DNA from: Avena insularis
Lineage: Eukaryota; Streptophyta; Magnoliopsida; Poales; Poaceae
NCBI GenBank assembly: GCA_023614405.1
Contig: CM042688.1
Location: 65,582,253-65,646,252, forward strand
Length of the DNA stretch: 64,000 nt
Direction: 5' to 3'
Position 1 is the stretch's first letter. Each line of letters starts with the position of its first letter. The position numbers and the translations under genes are program-made. Shown here piece after piece: positions 60,243-64,000 of this stretch. Below the pieces are notes generated by a model, which saw only the letters and a program-made list of their open reading frames with translations, was not told the origin of the DNA and made no database searches.

Positions 60243-60400
60243 GGGGACCATTACCTGTAACCAAACCCTGAACTCATATGTTCAGCCAAAGCTGGAGGTG
60301 CCAGAGACCAGACAAGAATTTGTCTATCATTGCTACCAGATACCAGTACAGAGTTGCAGCATTTTTGAATGTTTAGGGACGGAATATATGATAAACCATA
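60243..60400 (-). pseudogene. Possible WD40-repeat exon
   Basis: On the minus strand NSVLVSGSNDRQILVWSL has the SGSxDxxIxVW pattern of a WD40 blade, followed by APPALAEHMSSGFGYR and a donor-like CAG/GTAATGG at about 60254. No neighbouring WD40 blades were found on either side, so it is more likely an isolated exon or gene fragment than a working gene. The acceptor site was not placed. Confidence 0.35.
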
Positions 60401-60610
60401 CAAGCTTATTAACAGGGGACAATAGAATGAAAAGTTATAGTAGCAGCAATTCACATGGTCATAATTCACACGGGACATTTGAAATGTCGTGCCAGACCAT
60501 ATACATACAAAGTATAATAATACAATGTGAACTTCAAATGTACTTATAATAAGCTTGAATATGCTGTTTCCATTGCCACGGTGATCGACATTACGGGCTG
60601 AATGCAAGTA

Positions 60611-60825
60611 CTCCCTCCGTTTCAGTTTACAAGGCCTACGCGTATATCTAGATTATCAATTTGACCTATATAATTTGAATTATATAATATAAAAATTATA
60701 TCATTGGAAAATACAAAGTCTAAAGTTTCCGGTGATATATTTTTTGTAATATATACATCATACTAAGTTGCTTAATTTGGCGACATAGAACTACGTGCAG
60801 GACTTGTAAACCGAAACGGAGGGAG
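60611..60825. mobile_element. Stowaway-type MITE (215 bp)
   Basis: The ends CTCCCTCCGTTTCAGTTTAC and GTAAACCGAAACGGAGGGAG form inverted repeats, flanked by TA on both sides. The centre is very AT-rich. It lies about 170 bp beyond the 3' end of the dehydrogenase coding region and could lie in its 3' UTR. Confidence 0.92.
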
Positions 60826-60994
60826 TAGTCAAGTTTGAACACTCCATTTTTGCAATCTTATTTGAACCTGAACACTGTGAAGAGTAAACAGACAGAGCCT
60901 GCAGTTCCATATACACAAGCGATCAACTGAAACAGCACCAACACTCTCAAATTGCACATCAACCCAACTCTTGTAAGCAACCGGCTCAGGAATC

Positions 60995-62023
60995 TCACTC
61001 CCCTTTCTTCTCAAGGCTAGTGTTGTTGAGCCGCTCGACGGCCAGTATCAGCGCCTGCGTGCCCAGCCCGCCCTCGCCGTGCGCAAGCAGCGACACGTAG
61101 AGCTGCTGCGCGAGTGCGAGCCCCGGCAGCGCCAGCCCCATGGTCTGGCATTCCGACAGGCAGATACCGAGGTCCTTGACGAAGTGCCGGACGTAGAAGC
61201 CGGCCGCCATGTCGCGCTCCAGCATCCGCTTGCCGTACAGGTCCAGCGACTTGGACCCCGCGGCGCCGGTGGAGATGGCCTCCATCCACCTGCCCACGTC
61301 CAGCCCGGCCTTGTGCGCGAACACCATGCCCTCCACGAGTCCCACCATGGTGGACGCGATGGCGATCTGGTTGCCCAGCTTCGCGCGCTGCCCCGCGCCC
61401 GGACCGCCCATGTACACGGCGTTGCCCATCAGCTTGAAGAGCGGTGCCAGGCGGCCCACGACGTCCGCATCTCCGCCTGCGAAGATCGAGAGGCAGGCGT
61501 TGCGGGCACCGCGGTCGCCTCCTGATACGGGGGCGTCGACCGCGGCGCAGCCAGCGCCCGCCGCGGCCGCTGCTATCTCAGCGGCGAGGGTGGGGTCTGA
61601 GGTGGTCATGTCGACGAGGACGCCGCCTGGGGAGAGGCCGGCGAGAGCGCCGGTGGAGGGGTCGAGGGAAGTGGAACGGACGTCGGAGGGGAAGCCGACC
61701 ATGAGGAAGATGACGTCAGCGGCGGCCGCGGCGGCGCGCGGGCTTTCCGCGAGTCTGGCGCCGCTAGAGACGAGGCCCTGGGCCTTGGAGGGCGTGCGGT
61801 TGTATACGGTCAGCGCATAGCCGGCGGCGAGGAGGTGGCCGGCCATGGACTGGCCCATGACGCCCGTCCCAACCCAGGCGATCCGGGTGCTGCCAGGAGA
61901 GATCGGAAGGCCGGAGACATCAGCGGCGGTGCCGGACGACGACATGGCTACTGTGGCGGCGACGGTGGCAAGCTGCAGGCACGGGCTACGGCGAGCGAGG
62001 GATCGAGAGATGCAGGCGAGCAT
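60995..62023 (-). CDS. 3-hydroxyisobutyrate dehydrogenase / glyoxylate reductase family enzyme
   Basis: NAD(P)-dependent beta-hydroxyacid dehydrogenase, 342 residues in one exon, ATG at 62023. Residues 1-40 (MLACISRSLARRSPCLQLAT..) look like a mitochondrial or plastid presequence. The Rossmann fold starts at 47 with the dinucleotide motif VGTGVMGQSMAGHLL (51-65) and VYNRTPSKAQ (73-82). The substrate loop DAPVSGGDRGA is at 163-173, the catalytic lysine in GQRAKLGNQ at 215, and the C-terminal KDLG at 283-286. In plants this family includes valine-degradation HIBADH and the glyoxylate/succinic-semialdehyde reductases (GLYR). The sequence looks closest to 'HIBADH-like' proteins, but the substrate cannot be fixed by eye. 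It is GC-rich, as many grass single-exon genes are. All key residues are present. Confidence 0.92.
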   Translation of the reverse strand: MLACISRSLARRSPCLQLATVAATVAMSSSGTAADVSGLPISPGSTRIAWVGTGVMGQSMAGHLLAAGYALTVYNRTPSKAQGLVSSGARLAESPRAAAAAADVIFLMVGFPSDVRSTSLDPSTGALAGLSPGGVLVDMTTSDPTLAAEIAAAAAGAGCAAVDAPVSGGDRGARNACLSIFAGGDADVVGRLAPLFKLMGNAVYMGGPGAGQRAKLGNQIAIASTMVGLVEGMVFAHKAGLDVGRWMEAISTGAAGSKSLDLYGKRMLERDMAAGFYVRHFVKDLGICLSECQTMGLALPGLALAQQLYVSLLAHGEGGLGTQALILAVERLNNTSLEKKGE

Positions 62024-62653
62024 TTGGATTTGGGGGCGGAGTGCCGGCCAGATAAGTTGTCTGGGTCTGCTGGGAATTGTCAGAAATACCCTCCAGTCTC
62101 ACAATATCAGCCTCCGCTTGAGGTGATAACGGCACTAGTGATTCCCTTTTTTTTTCTAAAAAAGGGGAAATTATATTTCTGAGTTTTAAAAATTACTGAA
62201 AAAATCCAGAGACTGCCTATGTTGTATCCATATAATGCGTAGAATATCAATTTTAAATATATTACATTATGAGCTATACAAAAATGACAAAAATATGGAT
62301 CCAAGTATGCATAGTTTCAATTCTCCAAATTTTTATCAGAATTTGTTAATTTTATGGAGACTATAATATAAAGAACACTTAGAGTTGCGACTTTACATGC
62401 TTGCAGGGTACAACATAGACTATGTTTATAATTGTTTTTCAAAATTCCCTAAAACTTATAAATATAATTTTTATTTATTAAAAGTAGAGAGCATTAGAAC
62501 TCGAGAGCCAAAGACACTTTCCATAACAGCACCCTAAATTGTATTTTTCCATCTTGTCATTTCAATACTTCGAACCATCCGTTGCATTTCTACTTTTGAG
62601 GCCTTTTCAAGAAAAAATCACCACGCGACTCTATTGATTAGTAAATACACTTA

Positions 62654-62776
62654 TTCCCTTCGACCCATATTAGTTGACTTGAATTTGTCTAGATTTGGAT
62701 TTATCTAGACATGTTTTAGTGCTAGATACATCCGAATCTAAACGAATCCAAGTCAACTAATATGGATCGGAGGAAG
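62654..62776. mobile_element. Stowaway-type MITE (about 123 bp)
   Basis: The left end TTCCCTTCGACCCATATTAG pairs with the right end CTAATATGGATCGGAGGAAG. TA lies on both sides. The internal GTCTAGATTTGGATTTATC is typical. The terminal bases have drifted from CTCCCTCC. Confidence 0.85.
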
Positions 62777-62966
62777 TATATTATTTGCAAAACATCAATA
62801 GAAAATCAGGGGATCCTCCTGCCAGCCTGGCCACAATATTGATTTTCCTATTGATAATGAGCAAATTTTACCCGAGAAAAGAAGAGGTAATGAGCAAATT
62901 TTACATGTGTAAAGTTACGAGCTATTTTTCGTAAACTACCTCAGCACCTCTGCTTGAGTTCCCGTC

Positions 62967-63086
62967 ATGCATCGTCTCGACGACCTCCAAGCAGTCACTG
63001 TTCACCTCAATTTTGTTGCATCCCAGCTGACCCGAACGGAGAAGACCATCTTGGAGACTCTTGCTTCAGCACTCACTGCATCGTGA
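62967..63086 (+). CDS. Short ORF of unknown function (39 aa)
   Basis: ATG at 62967 and TGA ending at 63086 give MHRLDDLQAVTVHLNFVASQ and a further 19 residues, ending in a heptad-like, helix-forming pattern. It could be an exon, a gag or coiled-coil fragment of the nearby retroelement's target, or chance. No homologue was recognised. Confidence 0.2.
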   Translation: MHRLDDLQAVTVHLNFVASQLTRTEKTILETLASALTAS

Positions 63087-63129
63087 ATGTGTGGTACTAG
63101 GTAGGAAGGCGTGGCTTGCCGAAATTTAG

Positions 63130-63302
63130 TGTTAGAATGCGTATTGTAGAAGGGTTGTGTTGCACGATGTATTGATTAGGTGCAAACGCACGCATATATA
63201 TAGTGTACAAGGTGGAGCCACCACATCGTCAACCGTACAAAAGAGAAGGGGGCCATATATAAATATACAGAGTATATGCGTGCATACAATATCTTCTCAA
63301 CA
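63130..63302 (-). repeat. 3' LTR of a copia element (173 bp)
   Basis: TGTTAGAATGCG..CTTCTCAACA on the + strand, TG..CA. In element sense it starts TGTTGAGAAG and follows the polypurine tract GCGGCTGCGGGGG (63303-63315). TATATATAGTG at about 63195 is a promoter-like motif. The other LTR must lie beyond 64000. Confidence 0.85.
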
Positions 63303-63345
63303 CCCCCGCAGCCGCAGCGTCACCTGAACCGACGCAAAGACTGGA

Positions 63346-64000
63346 TCAAAACTCCTCAAAAAACGCCGTAGGTACTCCCTTGATCATAATATCCGTGAAC
63401 TGCTGGGAAGTAGGGACGTGGAGAACACGTACGTGTCCTAGCGCCACCTGTTCGCGGACAAAATGAATGTCGAGCTTGATGTGCTTTGTCCGACGATGAT
63501 GTACGGGATTGGTGGAGAGGTAGATAGCGGAGACGTTGTCACAATACACGACAGTGGCCTTGTCCACTGGACATGAGAGCTCGAGCAGTAGCTGACGGAG
63601 CCATGAACACTCAGCGACGACATTGCTCACAACCCTGTACTCGGTCTCGACACTGGATCGTGAGACGGTGGGCTGCCGCTTGGACCACCATGAGATGAGC
63701 GACGGTCCAAGGTGGACACAATACCCGGAAGTAGAGCGCCGGGTGTTGGGACAGCCAGCCCAGTCGGCATCGGAGTAGGCAACGATGTCTGTGGTGGAAG
63801 AGGCATGTAGAGTCAAGCCAAGATCTATGGTGCCACGGATGTAGTGTAGAATCCTCTTCACCGAGGCCCAGTGAGAGTCACGAGGAGCGTGTACTGGAGA
63901 GCGCCGATGATGGACCGATAGAACGAGGCATCTGGTGCTGGAGAACCATCAGTGGCGGAGAGCTTGGCCTTGGTGTCGACAGGCGTGGTCACGGGGTGAT
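63346..64000 (-). pseudogene. Ty1/copia pol 3' end: RNase H
   Basis: Copia RNase H with YSDADWAGCPNTRRSTSGYC, SRSSVETEYR, YCDNVSAIYLS and HIKLDIHFVREQ. It ends EEF before the PPT and LTR. The frame is open back to about 63888 (APRDSHWASV). Upstream of that a different frame reads SPAPDASFYRSIIGALQY, the usual end of the RT domain. About 25 codons normally found between these two motifs are missing, and the frame changes there. The element runs off the window. Confidence 0.88.

Larger units (their letters stand above)
62024..63129. other. 5' flank of dehydrogenase gene and intergenic DNA
   Basis: Holds the promoter of the minus-strand gene (no clear TATA box seen), a Stowaway MITE and a 39-codon frame, both listed separately. 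The stretch 62150-62650 is AT-rich with nothing recognised. Confidence 0.4.

Overview
The window reads as nuclear DNA of a Triticeae grass (wheat, Aegilops or barley group). Three signs support this: Stowaway MITEs with CTCCCTCC termini, LTR retrotransposons with Triticeae-type termini (TGTTGGAAATATGCCC; TGATACATTGCAAATGTATC), and low gene density with deeply nested retrotransposons. The species is inferred, not proven.

Three host genes are well supported. An Aux/IAA auxin co-receptor/repressor lies at 11419-13499 (+, six exons, 334 aa). An intronless SpoU/TrmH-type RNA 2'-O-methyltransferase with an organelle-like N terminus lies at 20351-22249 (-). An intronless 3-hydroxyisobutyrate dehydrogenase/glyoxylate reductase-family enzyme lies at 60995-62023 (-). 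They do not form a pathway; they are separate genes in a repeat-rich landscape.

Layout. 1-9300: MITEs, AT-rich degenerate repeats holding a plastid rbcL fragment, and a solo LTR (5802-7068) with a CCGGATAATCCGG tandem array. 9300-13500: promoter and Aux/IAA gene. 13500-20350: intergenic, with a very young non-autonomous LTR element (16016-17648) inserted in a 119-bp tandem duplication. 20351-22249: methyltransferase gene. 22250-25500: repeats. 25508-54895: a four-level nest of LTR elements. 54900-60990: TE remnants, a 275-bp TRIM/SMART-like element and a possible WD40 exon. 60995-62023: dehydrogenase gene. 63130-64000: 3' end of a copia element that runs off the window.

The nest is resolved by 5-bp target-site duplications at every level. 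Level 1 (oldest, 25508-54895, TSD CTAGT) is a 1.56-kb element with its two LTRs in opposite orientation, both outer ends being U5 ends. Level 2 (26390-54213, TSD AAGCG) is a Wham/Sabrina-like gypsy element without pol. Level 3 (27712-48801, TSD CACGG) is a Tat-lineage gypsy element with two RNase H domains and an antisense Transposase_28-type ORF. Level 4 (34520-42669, TSD GGCAT) is a gag-only copia element that splits the level-3 integrase. The level-1 inverted-LTR insertion is the most unusual object in the window.
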